Part shown: positions 5,373 to 12,274 of the stretch, piece after piece
How the letters are laid out: every line of letters starts with the position of its first letter
Position numbering within the stretch: the stretch's first letter is position 1
From: Candidatus Stramentimicrobium fermentans
GTDB lineage: Bacteria > Atribacterota > Phoenicimicrobiia > Phoenicimicrobiales > Stramentimicrobiaceae
Assembly (NCBI GenBank): GCA_012520575.1
Contig: JAAYOB010000006.1
Coordinates: forward strand, 1 to 12,296
Length of the DNA stretch: 12,296 nucleotides
Reading direction: 5' to 3'
The notes under the pieces: model-generated
Told to the model about the DNA's origin: nothing
The model's database searches: none
The model's input: the letters and a program-made list of their open reading frames with translations, nothing else
Translations under genes and position numbers: made by a program

Positions 5373-7175
5373 TTATACCTTCGCTTTAGCGCTTTCTTTC
5401 TTATTCTTCTTGTCAAAATAATGGGTATGCAGGAGATGGTGAGATTTTTCACCCAGAGGTTTTCCTAAAAATTCTGCATAAAGCTGCTTTATAGCCGGAT
5501 TGTCATGGGATTTTCTCAGCTCACGACCCTCATCTTCCCGGTAAATAGCTTGAATACGGGCTTTTCTAACCTCATCTGAGGTCAGACGCGGCTGTCCGCC
5601 TCCACCGATGCAGCCGCCCGGGCAAGTCATTACCTCGATAAAATGGTATTCTTTTTCACCTTTCAGCAATGCTTCTATTACCTGACGGGCATTGCCCAGA
5701 CCATGGACAACAGCTACCTTTAAAGTAACTCCTTCCAGGAAGTTCCATTCCGGTAAAGCCCCGGTTATAGTTAGCGCAGCTTCTTTCACCCCTTCTAAAC
5801 CCTGTACCGGAGTGACATGTAGATTGGTAAAGGGTAGGGGTTTTCCGGTAACAACTTCATAGGCAGTTCTGAGTGCGGCCTCCATAACTCCGCCGGTATT
5901 GGCAAAGATGTCGGCAGCTCCTGTAGAAATGCCTAATGGTGCATCCATTTGACCCTCGGGCAGATTAACAAAGTCTATCCCGGCTTGTTTAATCATCTTG
6001 CCCAATTCCCTGGTAGTCAAGACATAATCTACATCCTGCACCCCGCTGTCGGACATCTCTTCACGGCTCGCCTCAAATTTTTTAGCGGTGCAGGGCATAA
6101 TTGATACTACCACCATGTCTTCTTTTTTTATACCCGTCTTCTCAGCAAAATAGGTCTTGGCTATAGCTCCGAACATCTGCTGTGGCGATTTACAGGTGGA
6201 GATATTTTCTATCAATTCGGGATAGAAATGTTCCATATAATTAATCCACCCCGGGGAACAGGAGGTAAACATGGGTAATTTGGTATTTTCATCGTGATCT
6301 ACCAATTTTTTCTTTAAACGAGTGAGGAGTTCATTTCCTTCTTCGATGATAGTCAAGTCTGCCGCAAAATTGGTGTCAAAGACCTGGTCAAAACCCAACA
6401 TTTTCAAGGCGGTAACCATACGTCCTTTCACTAAAGTGCCGGGGGGCAAGTCAAAGCATTCACCTAATGCCGCCCTGATAGCCGGTGCGGTCTGTACCAC
6501 CACATATTTATTGGGGTCATCTAAAACAGCCCAGACCTGATCGATATCATCTTTCTCGGTGATAGCTCCTACCGGGCAGACGGCGGCACACTGTCCACAT
6601 TGGACACAGACCGCTTCAGACAATAAATCAAATTGCGCCGGCCCGATAACCGTATTGATTCCACGATAACGAGGACCTAGTGTATTAACATTTTGTATTT
6701 CCTGACAGACGGCGACACAACGCCGACATAGTATACATTTATTAGGATCTCGAACAATACCGGGAGTACTCTTATCTAAAGATAGTAATGGTTTTTCAGT
6801 ATTGAATCTGACTTCTCTGATGCCATATTCTTCAGCCAAGGTCTGTAATTCACAATCTTGGTTCCGGTCACAAGTATTACATTCCCAGGGGTGAGAGTTC
6901 AGGAGTAGCTCTATAACAGCTTTACGAGCACCTCTGACCCTTGCACTGTTGGTCTTTACTTTCATACCTTCAGACACTTCAGTGACACAGGAGGGGAGCA
7001 GGGTTCTAGCACCTTCCACCTCTACTACACAGAGGCGGCAAGAGCCCGGTTCCTGCAATCCTTCAAAATAGCAGAGAGTCGGTATTTTAATACCGATTTT
7101 TTTAGCGGCATCGAGAATAGTGGTTCCTTTTTTTACTTCTAAGGGTGTATTGTTTATTTCAATTCTTACGGTCAT
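5373..7175 (-). CDS. hydA: [FeFe] hydrogenase, group A, HndD-like catalytic subunit
   Basis: A 600-residue modular hydrogenase that makes or oxidises H2, with electrons from NAD(P)H-linked partners or ferredoxin. Domains in order: [2Fe-2S] ferredoxin domain with C35, C46, C49, C63; His-ligated [4Fe-4S] site H95-C99-C102-C108; two [4Fe-4S] clusters, C147/150/153/157 and C190/193/196/200; H-cluster domain with L1 TSCSPGW (304-310), L2 MPCTAKKFE (360-368) and L3 MTCPGGCIGGGGQP (516-529, C518 and C522); then the small-subunit helix region (RKSHDNPAIKQLYAEFLGKP). There is no signal peptide, so it is cytoplasmic. Length and domains match HndD of the Hnd complex, but no hndA/B/C genes adjoin. L1 has Ser where C. 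pasteurianus CpI has its second Cys. The ATG at 7175 follows AAGGAG. Upstream is a long leader and a promoter with a Rex operator, indicating control by NADH/NAD+ ratio. Confidence 0.92.
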   Translation of the reverse strand: MTVRIEINNTPLEVKKGTTILDAAKKIGIKIPTLCYFEGLQEPGSCRLCVVEVEGARTLLPSCVTEVSEGMKVKTNSARVRGARKAVIELLLNSHPWECNTCDRNQDCELQTLAEEYGIREVRFNTEKPLLSLDKSTPGIVRDPNKCILCRRCVAVCQEIQNVNTLGPRYRGINTVIGPAQFDLLSEAVCVQCGQCAAVCPVGAITEKDDIDQVWAVLDDPNKYVVVQTAPAIRAALGECFDLPPGTLVKGRMVTALKMLGFDQVFDTNFAADLTIIEEGNELLTRLKKKLVDHDENTKLPMFTSCSPGWINYMEHFYPELIENISTCKSPQQMFGAIAKTYFAEKTGIKKEDMVVVSIMPCTAKKFEASREEMSDSGVQDVDYVLTTRELGKMIKQAGIDFVNLPEGQMDAPLGISTGAADIFANTGGVMEAALRTAYEVVTGKPLPFTNLHVTPVQGLEGVKEAALTITGALPEWNFLEGVTLKVAVVHGLGNARQVIEALLKGEKEYHFIEVMTCPGGCIGGGGQPRLTSDEVRKARIQAIYREDEGRELRKSHDNPAIKQLYAEFLGKPLGEKSHHLLHTHYFDKKNKKESAKAKV

Positions 7176-7597
7176 TGGTAACTCCTTATATTATTAATAC
7201 GTTAATTTTTTTAAAGTAGTTTTAGTTAATAGTATATGTAACTTTATTTCCATTTCATCTACCATATGGTTATTGGTATAAAAACGAGACATAAATAATA
7301 AAAAACAATAGCCGAAAACTTACTCTAAAAATCCGAAACTCTAATCAGATACTATTTGAGGTATTTCAGTTTAACCTTGGTAAAACCTCCTATGGAATAA
7401 GTGGAATAAATTGGTGGAATGCATGAAAAAATTCAGCCAAATAGAAATTAATTCCCATCCTTCCCCCTTTTCCCTTTTCAAATACGGGAGAGGGAGGTGT
7501 GCTTATTTCTAAACAATCCCTTTAGATCTCTATATTTATCGGTTTTTTGCCGTAGATTTTTCTTTAGGCAATAAAAGATTGTGAAATATTGCACAAG
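7176..7597 (-). other. Long untranslated leader of the hydrogenase gene
   Basis: If transcription starts where the promoter at 7605-7633 predicts, the mRNA has a leader of about 420 nt with no gene in it. It contains three ATTCCA words with spacings of 9 and 13 nt (minus strand, about 7392-7421), a purine-rich run opposite the pyrimidines at 7452-7479 that can fold back imperfectly on CCCTCTCCC, and an AGGAGG at about 7386-7391 with no start codon after it. I recognise no known riboswitch. A second promoter nearer the gene cannot be excluded; TATACT on the minus strand near 7230 lacks a good -35. Confidence 0.4.
7579..7596. promoter_or_regulatory. Rex (NADH/NAD+ sensor) operator of the hydrogenase promoter
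   Basis: TTGTGAAATATTGCACAA is an 18-bp palindrome with one mismatched symmetric pair (positions 6 and 13). It matches the Rex operator pattern TTGTGAA....TTCACAA as I remember it, at all but one base. It lies at the predicted transcription start, just downstream of the -10 box of the minus-strand promoter, an ideal repression position. Rex repressing hydrogenase genes until NADH rises is known in clostridia. No rex gene is in the window. Confidence 0.75.
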
Positions 7598-7604
7598 CCA
7601 ATCT

Positions 7605-7633
7605 AATATAACATAAAGAAGAATATTTGACAA
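7605..7633 (-). promoter_or_regulatory. Sigma-A promoter of the hydrogenase gene
   Basis: On the minus strand TTGTCA (7628-7633), a 17-nt spacer ending in TGT, and TATATT (7605-7610): both boxes match consensus at five of six positions and an extended -10 TG is present. Predicted start near 7598, inside or at the edge of the Rex site. It lies in the 3' flank of the diguanylate cyclase gene, so the hydrogenase is transcribed separately from it. Confidence 0.75.
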
Positions 7634-7658
7634 GTTTTAATAGTAAATATTAATAATA

Positions 7659-8771
7659 TTAATGGGCAACAATACAGGCTTTGCCGTTTTCTTTGGCTTG
7701 GTAGAGCAGGCGGTCCAAACGGGTAGTGAAGGTATCTGCGGTATCATTTTTCTGCCAAGAAGTAACTCCGAAACTGCAGGTGAGATTGGATACCGGCGAG
7801 AAGTCAACTTGATGTAACATAGTTTTTATGCGATTAGACAGTTTTAGAGCTGCTTCTAAATTAGTGTTCGGAAGTAAGATAATAAACTCTTCTCCGCCCC
7901 AGCGGTAGACTTGATCATTTTCACGGATTAAACTTTTTACGGTGGAGCTGTATTTTATTAGTACTTTATCACCTACCGGATGTCCAAAATCGTCATTCAC
8001 CCTTTTAAAGTCATCTATATCAAACATTATGCCGGAGAAGGGATTTCCATATCTTTTAGTGCGAGCTATTTCTTTTGCCAGGTCCTGATCATACTTTCTG
8101 CGGTTATAAGTATTAGTGAGACCGTCAGTGGTTGATAATCTTTCTAAGGCAAGTGCATCATTATATTGAATTCTTTGCAGCCTATTAACCGTGCGGACAT
8201 TAAAGGCGCTAAAGAACAAGATTAATAGCGTAAAGATGAATAAGTCTCCGGAAAAATCAGCAAGGTAATGTATTTCCTTATATTTTAAAATAAGGGTAAT
8301 ACCTAGTATCAGAATTAAAGAGAGAGTTATTTTGTAGAAAAAGCGGTTGGGTATTGACAAGAGAATTACCATCATAAAGAGGATATAGACTTGCCGATGT
8401 GACATTATTTCCAGCCTTGGATAGGTAAAGAGCAGGGTCCACAACAATACTATCTGTACTATTTCATAAATGGAGGTACATTGATAAAGGGGGAATTTAG
8501 TCCGCTCAATACGCAGATAGTAGTAAACGGCAGAAATCAAGTATAGCAGCCTGATTAAGGAAGGGACAAGAAGCATATTTAAATCTTCAAAATAAAAAAA
8601 GTCAGGTATGATATAAAGTTGGAAGAGAAGGGCAATGCCCAGTATAAATTTTCGCGATGAGGCAATATTATCTTGCAGCATATATTTTTGGAAATCCCGT
8701 TCCAGGGAAGGGCTTTTAAATTCTCCGGAAAGCCTAGATATATTTTCAATATTTTCTTTTAAGATTCTCAT
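7659..8771 (-). CDS. Membrane-bound GGDEF diguanylate cyclase
   Basis: A 370-residue protein predicted to make cyclic di-GMP from two GTP. The N-terminal half (about residues 42-195) has roughly six hydrophobic helices (for example KFILGIALLFQLYII and LFIFTLLILFFSAF) and resembles no named sensor domain I know. A short linker, RLQRIQYNDALALERLSTTD, leads into the GGDEF domain (about 210-370). The domain has the DxLTNxYNRR-like start (DGLTNTYNRRKYD), the metal-binding FDIDDFKRVND, and active-site GGEEF at 292-296. GGEEF is a catalytically competent variant. RxxD (REND, 283-286) lies five residues before it, so the inhibitory product-binding I-site is intact. The ATG at 8771 has no clear Shine-Dalgarno; the frame is closed by a TAG 36 nt upstream and no alternative start exists, so translation may be weak. 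Its promoter is embedded in a palindrome. Confidence 0.9.
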   Translation of the reverse strand: MRILKENIENISRLSGEFKSPSLERDFQKYMLQDNIASSRKFILGIALLFQLYIIPDFFYFEDLNMLLVPSLIRLLYLISAVYYYLRIERTKFPLYQCTSIYEIVQIVLLWTLLFTYPRLEIMSHRQVYILFMMVILLSIPNRFFYKITLSLILILGITLILKYKEIHYLADFSGDLFIFTLLILFFSAFNVRTVNRLQRIQYNDALALERLSTTDGLTNTYNRRKYDQDLAKEIARTKRYGNPFSGIMFDIDDFKRVNDDFGHPVGDKVLIKYSSTVKSLIRENDQVYRWGGEEFIILLPNTNLEAALKLSNRIKTMLHQVDFSPVSNLTCSFGVTSWQKNDTADTFTTRLDRLLYQAKENGKACIVAH

Positions 8772-8812
8772 ATCTGCTATGTTCTTTTTTTTGGTGAAAT
8801 TCGCCTAAATTG

Positions 8813-8848
8813 TTGAGTATTTTCTACTTTTATAAACGAAATACTCAA
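8813..8848. promoter_or_regulatory. 10-bp inverted repeat flanking the GGDEF -10 box, probable operator
   Basis: TTGAGTATTT (8813-8822) and AAATACTCAA (8839-8848) are exact complements 16 bp apart. Neither strand has a T run where a terminator would need one, so it is not an intrinsic terminator. The -10 box of the diguanylate cyclase promoter (8829-8834) lies in the centre, so a protein binding both arms would block RNA polymerase. The regulator is unknown; the site matches no consensus I can name. Confidence 0.5.
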
Positions 8849-8857
8849 AAAATGCAA
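8829..8857 (-). promoter_or_regulatory. Candidate promoter of the diguanylate cyclase gene
   Basis: On the minus strand TTGCAT (8852-8857) and TATAAA (8829-8834) are exactly 17 nt apart. The -10 is good (five of six), the -35 weak (three of six). It predicts a leader of about 50 nt and a start of transcription inside the left arm of the inverted repeat. Confidence 0.5.
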
Positions 8858-8941
8858 ATATTTTTCCTTATTTAAGTATTACCCTTTCTTAATCGACAAA
8901 TTAACTCATATTATCTGCTCTATTACTCAATCCATACAAAT

Positions 8942-8965
8942 CCTCCTAATCAAAAAATCAGGAGG
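8942..8965 (-). terminator. Hairpin downstream of the helicase gene, possible terminator
   Basis: CCTCCT (8942-8947) and AGGAGG (8960-8965) form a 6-bp stem with partial extension (AT/AT) inside. On the minus strand it is followed only by ATTTG, so termination would be inefficient. A second, weaker candidate for the same job is ATTAAC/GTTAAT at 9099-9119 followed by TTTTAG, directly after the helicase stop. Neither is convincing alone. The rest of 8858-9128 shows no gene except the possible relic described separately. Confidence 0.3.
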
Positions 8966-8974
8966 TTTCACTAA

Positions 8975-9097
8975 CAATGTGTTATATCGGAAATTAATGT
9001 GCTGAAGAAAGCCCTATCTATTTATGACGGTAAAACAAGCATAGAATTTAACAGCAGGGAAGGTCCAATCAATAAAGACGAAAAGCATTTAAGCTAA
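8975..9097 (+). pseudogene. Short relic resembling a pterin-binding (DHPS/MetH-type) domain
   Basis: In one plus-strand frame 8975-9097 reads, before a TAA, a peptide containing INVLKKALSIYDGKTSI. This resembles the 'aLk.ydGK.liNSv.GE' segment of pterin-binding domains of dihydropteroate synthase, methionine synthase and corrinoid methyltransferases. An AGGAGG (8960-8965) and an ATG (8977) precede it in another frame, which stops after six codons, so one frameshift would be needed to join them. Only about 40 codons are present and the rest of the domain is absent. It may be a decayed gene fragment or chance similarity. Confidence 0.25.
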
Positions 9098-9128
9098 AAT
9101 TAACCTTAACAAAGTTAATGATGTCCCG

Positions 9129-12083
9129 TTATTCTTTTATCTCTAAAGAAATCTTCTCATCGAGCAGCAAGCCCCTGCCCGGAATTACTCTTAACAATTT
9201 TTCCTGCAAATAGCTGACTTTAAAGAGAAACTCTTCTTTCTTCCTGATAATCTGAGTCGTGGCATTCCTCAATTTGGCCAGATGGTACCAGAGCCGATGG
9301 TAGGTGGCGTCCATATCGTCAGGCCAGAGGTGGTCGATAATCTGCTCATAGGAGAGCATCTTCCCTTGATTTTGAGCTAACAAGAACATCAGCCGAAAAC
9401 CAATTTTGCTAACCGCTATCTCCTCTTGTAGAAAAAGGATACGGTCCGGACGGCCGCAATCAATTACTAATACCGGTAAGTTCGACGGTTGTTTTGCTAT
9501 ATTTTTGGTGGAGACAAGCCAATTTTCTACTGATAATGATTGCCCCTTGGACCCATTAGTCTGTTTAAATTGCTCATCCGGCAGTAAAGGAGCGGTAAGA
9601 TACTTGCTTACTTGGTCAGAAACTTTTAAAACTGTTTTCTGCTCAGATTCAGATGATGAAGAGCCGGAATCGAGCTTGTCTTTAATCTCCGTAGCCAGTC
9701 GAGCGGGCAATAACTGCTCTAATTGCTGTTCTGATAATTCTTTTAGGCAATCCGGATGGTTATACCCTTCCAGTAGTAACCGGGCAATGTACCCTCTGGT
9801 TAAACGCGGAATTTGTAGCCGGGCTAAGGCAAGTCCATCGGTGGTAATCCCGGTTATCAATCGGGCGGAAAGTTGCTGTATTTTTTCTAAATCCAGTGCT
9901 CTCTCTTCTTTCCAGCCAAGTTGGGCAGCCAAAGCAGCTAAGGTATCGGCAAGCCAGGAAAATCCTTCGCCAATTTTTTGAATGCTTCCGCCTAAAATAC
10001 CGTATTCTTCTTCCAATTCTCTCAATTCTTTTCCTCTAATCCAATCCTGCATTAAGAGCACATTTTTAAGGGTCAGATAATAACTAAGTTCTTTTTTAGC
10101 TTGCCACCTGACAGGTTCTAAAGAGCCGGTTTTAATATAATGTTGGAAAATTGGTTTACCTTCTTCCTGTTGTTCAAAGATAAGGTTTAAGATACGCAGC
10201 CGTAAATATTCTTTCCATTTAGGGAAAGCAGAATTTTTCTTTTTTGTTTTTACTATTCTGCTGCCGCTTCCCGGATAATCGGTAAAAAAAGGTACACCAT
10301 CATGGGAGGTAGCAATCAGAAGGAGAATCTCCAGCTCACTGATATTTCCCTTTTCACTCTCTCTAATCCACTTTAGGAAATGAATATAGGTGGCAAAAGT
10401 GATGCCTTTTGCGGTAACCAATTGTCCCATTTCACTAATTTCGTAATTCTTATCAGCGGGGAGAAGGGGAGGTATCACCAAACCTTTCTTCTCCAGTCGG
10501 TTCAGTCCGGCTTTAATATCTGTTTCAGTGTATTTTTGGGAAAACTTATGCAGCCAGAAAACTGAGCTCTTCTTATTACTATCAGTTTGCAATATTTCCA
10601 GTATATCCTCTAAAGACGTGCAGCCGAAGGCAATATTGTAGAGTAAAAAAGACAATAAGTCCTGCTGTATTACCACCGGACGGTGCAGCAAGGTTTCGGG
10701 AATATCGCCCACGCCTTTTGCAAAATATAGTTGTTGATAGGTAGTGAGTTCAAGGAGGGAAGTAGCCAAAAAAATAATTCTGCCAAAAGAATGAGCAAAA
10801 TTTAAGCGTCCCGCTCTACCGCCCATGTTTTCTACCTCTGCATAAGTCAGGGCTCTTCGGCGGTAATGGGGTAGATTGTCAGGGCTGTTACTTACACTGG
10901 CTGACCGGGAAATAACCTTCTGTCCGGTTAGAATAACATTATTTACCGGTAGATTAACTCCCATAGCTAATGTACCGGTAGCGCATATAACCTTTAATTC
11001 CCCGGCCCGGACTGAATTTTCCAGTGCTTGGCGCTCCGGAAAAGTCAGGTCAGCACAATGGTAGCCCACTCCATTTTGCAGTAGACTCGTTAATTCTTCT
11101 TTAGAGGTGGAATCCTCTGAAGAGAGCAATTGTTCGAGTGCGGTATGGGCAGGTTCCAGAGAGAGCTCTTCTGCCAGCCAACTGCTCCAGAGACGTACTT
11201 CCTTCTTGGTAGAAAAGAAAATCAAACTGGTTTCCTGTCTCTTAATTAGGAATTTCAGAGTAGCTTTCAGATAACCGGCTAAATCGCACTCCCGAACTTC
11301 CTCCGGAGGGAAAAAATATTCTTCGCCGGTTGTCTTACTGTTATGTTCCCGATATCGGTAAATACCATTTCGGACAATGCCTTTACGCAGTTCTACCGGA
11401 CGATAGGAAGAAGTGAGCAGTTTAGCCTCCAGCCAGTGGGACAAGGGCAGGAGGTATTCTGAAAAAGCAGAAAGAGCAATTATGCGGAGGTCAGGGTAAT
11501 TATTTTTCAGATAATTAAAACTGCCCTCTAATTTTGGACCGCGTTCCAAATCACTGATAAATTGGATCTCATCAGCTATAATTAAAGAGACATTGTTCAT
11601 AAATTTGGGGTATTGCAGAAGCAAATAAGAGAATTTTTCATAGACGATAACTGCTATATGAAAATTACCCCGAATAATATCCTCATCATGCCGGCGGTGG
11701 TCACTGGAGGAGAACTTAACCTGCAGTCCGATAGAATGGTAAAGACGATGAAAGTGCCGGTACTTCTCTTCAGCCAGGACACGTAGAGGGACCAGATAGA
11801 TAACCTTTTTTTGCAAAGTTATTTCCTGCAGTGCAGCAATCTCGGCAAGCAGGGTCTTACCGGAGGAACTGGGTGAGTGTACTAATAAATTTTTACTATT
11901 TTTCTGCATCTGAGCAGGATGGTGAGATGAAGAGTAGCTATTGTGCTGTAATAAACTAAACTCGCGTATAGCTTTCTCCTGTACCGGCAGCAGATAGTCA
12001 GAGTATTGCTCTTTCCATATATTAATAAGGTATGGAGGAATCCCGAAATATTCCAACTGTTCCATCTTCATATTTTCCAGCAT
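9129..12083 (-). CDS. Ski2/Hel308-like SF2 helicase fused to an OmpR/PhoB-type winged helix
   Basis: A 984-residue protein expected to unwind DNA (or RNA) using ATP. N-terminal Q-motif-like YLLPVQEKAI (30-39); motif I SPSSSGKT (70-77); Ia YLVPLRVLAEE; motif II DEIQ (171-174), where Hel308 usually has DEIH; motif III SAF (205-207); motif IV SLIFFST; motif V CATGTLAMGVNLP (367-379); motif VI MGGRAGR (420-426). Then a winged-helix/ratchet region like Hel308 (GEGFSWLADTLAALAAQLGW) and a helix-hairpin-helix stretch (about 758-805). After a Ser-rich linker (806-868), residues 885-975 look like a response-regulator DNA-binding domain: IGFRLMFLLAQNQGKMLSYEQIIDHLW, H.AKLRN and a final 'RVIPGRGLLL' hairpin. 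This C-terminal domain is not part of Hel308. The ATG at 12083 follows GAAGGG. No nuclease or methylase adjoins, so defence versus repair is open. Confidence 0.8.
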   Translation of the reverse strand: MLENMKMEQLEYFGIPPYLINIWKEQYSDYLLPVQEKAIREFSLLQHNSYSSSHHPAQMQKNSKNLLVHSPSSSGKTLLAEIAALQEITLQKKVIYLVPLRVLAEEKYRHFHRLYHSIGLQVKFSSSDHRRHDEDIIRGNFHIAVIVYEKFSYLLLQYPKFMNNVSLIIADEIQFISDLERGPKLEGSFNYLKNNYPDLRIIALSAFSEYLLPLSHWLEAKLLTSSYRPVELRKGIVRNGIYRYREHNSKTTGEEYFFPPEEVRECDLAGYLKATLKFLIKRQETSLIFFSTKKEVRLWSSWLAEELSLEPAHTALEQLLSSEDSTSKEELTSLLQNGVGYHCADLTFPERQALENSVRAGELKVICATGTLAMGVNLPVNNVILTGQKVISRSASVSNSPDNLPHYRRRALTYAEVENMGGRAGRLNFAHSFGRIIFLATSLLELTTYQQLYFAKGVGDIPETLLHRPVVIQQDLLSFLLYNIAFGCTSLEDILEILQTDSNKKSSVFWLHKFSQKYTETDIKAGLNRLEKKGLVIPPLLPADKNYEISEMGQLVTAKGITFATYIHFLKWIRESEKGNISELEILLLIATSHDGVPFFTDYPGSGSRIVKTKKKNSAFPKWKEYLRLRILNLIFEQQEEGKPIFQHYIKTGSLEPVRWQAKKELSYYLTLKNVLLMQDWIRGKELRELEEEYGILGGSIQKIGEGFSWLADTLAALAAQLGWKEERALDLEKIQQLSARLITGITTDGLALARLQIPRLTRGYIARLLLEGYNHPDCLKELSEQQLEQLLPARLATEIKDKLDSGSSSSESEQKTVLKVSDQVSKYLTAPLLPDEQFKQTNGSKGQSLSVENWLVSTKNIAKQPSNLPVLVIDCGRPDRILFLQEEIAVSKIGFRLMFLLAQNQGKMLSYEQIIDHLWPDDMDATYHRLWYHLAKLRNATTQIIRKKEEFLFKVSYLQEKLLRVIPGRGLLLDEKISLEIKE

Positions 12084-12120
12084 CTATAGCCCTTCAGTAA
12101 ACGTATATTCGAATTAATAG

Positions 12121-12136
12121 GCAAACAAATGTTTGC
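12121..12136. promoter_or_regulatory. Palindromic operator at the helicase transcription start
   Basis: GCAAACAAATGTTTGC has perfect 6-bp arms around AAAT and lies just downstream of the helicase -10 box, covering the predicted +1. Read on the minus strand it resembles the Gram-positive LexA (DinR) box CGAACRNRYGTTYC in spacing and at 11 of 14 positions, but both arms have A/T where LexA sites have the key G/C. It may be a divergent SOS box or the site of another repressor. Confidence 0.5.
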
Positions 12137-12141
12137 TATAT

Positions 12142-12170
12142 AGTATAAAGTAATCTTTTAAAAAAATCAA
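12142..12170 (-). promoter_or_regulatory. Promoter of the helicase gene
   Basis: On the minus strand TTGATT (12165-12170) and TATACT (12142-12147) are 17 nt apart; the -10 matches five of six, the -35 four of six. Predicted start near 12135, leaving a leader of about 50 nt that carries the palindrome at its 5' end. Confidence 0.6.
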
Positions 12171-12189
12171 AAATATTTTTAAAAATCGG

Positions 12190-12217
12190 TTGACAATATC
12201 TTTTTTCATGTTAGACT
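12190..12217 (+). promoter_or_regulatory. Plus-strand promoter reading toward the right edge
   Basis: A perfect TTGACA (12190-12195), a 16-nt spacer ending in TGT, and TAGACT (12212-12217): consensus -35, extended -10, and a four-of-six -10. Transcription would begin near 12224 and run antisense through the short minus-strand ORF at 12206-12274 and its ribosome binding site. It could instead drive a gene beyond the window. Confidence 0.5.
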
Positions 12218-12274
12218 TAAAACAGTTTGAAAACTGAAAAAGTGAACCAACCAACCAACAAATAACTTTTTCAT
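12206..12274 (-). CDS. Short hydrophobic ORF, 22 residues, function unknown
   Basis: ATG at 12272-12274 lies seven nt after an excellent AGGAGG (complement of 12282-12287). The frame encodes 22 residues beginning MKKLFVGWLVHFF and stops at TGA (12206-12208). It has two lysines at the start and then an almost wholly hydrophobic stretch. Three readings are possible: a small membrane peptide of the type I toxin kind, a leader peptide upstream of the helicase, or the 5' remnant of a longer gene whose frame is broken. A plus-strand promoter at 12190-12217 would make RNA antisense to it. It is too short for reading-frame statistics to mean anything. The ribosome binding site is the main support. 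Confidence 0.35.
   Translation of the reverse strand: MKKLFVGWLVHFFSFQTVLSLT

Noticed and set aside
6322-6540. 72-codon frame opposite the hydrogenase gene
   Set aside because: Antisense shadow of a well-supported gene with conserved iron-sulfur motifs; no start signal.
7452-7500. Pyrimidine-rich block as a possible terminator or transposon end
   Set aside because: Pairing between the C-rich and G-rich halves is interrupted and no T run follows on either strand.
9406-9981. 191-codon open frame on the plus strand
   Set aside because: It lies wholly inside the helicase gene on the other strand, has no ribosome binding site, and its composition is Ser/Cys/Arg-rich as expected of an antisense shadow.
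12245-12260. Tandem CCAA units (three to four copies)
   Set aside because: Too short to be a meaningful repeat; it is the antisense of GTT/GGT/TGG codons in the short ORF.
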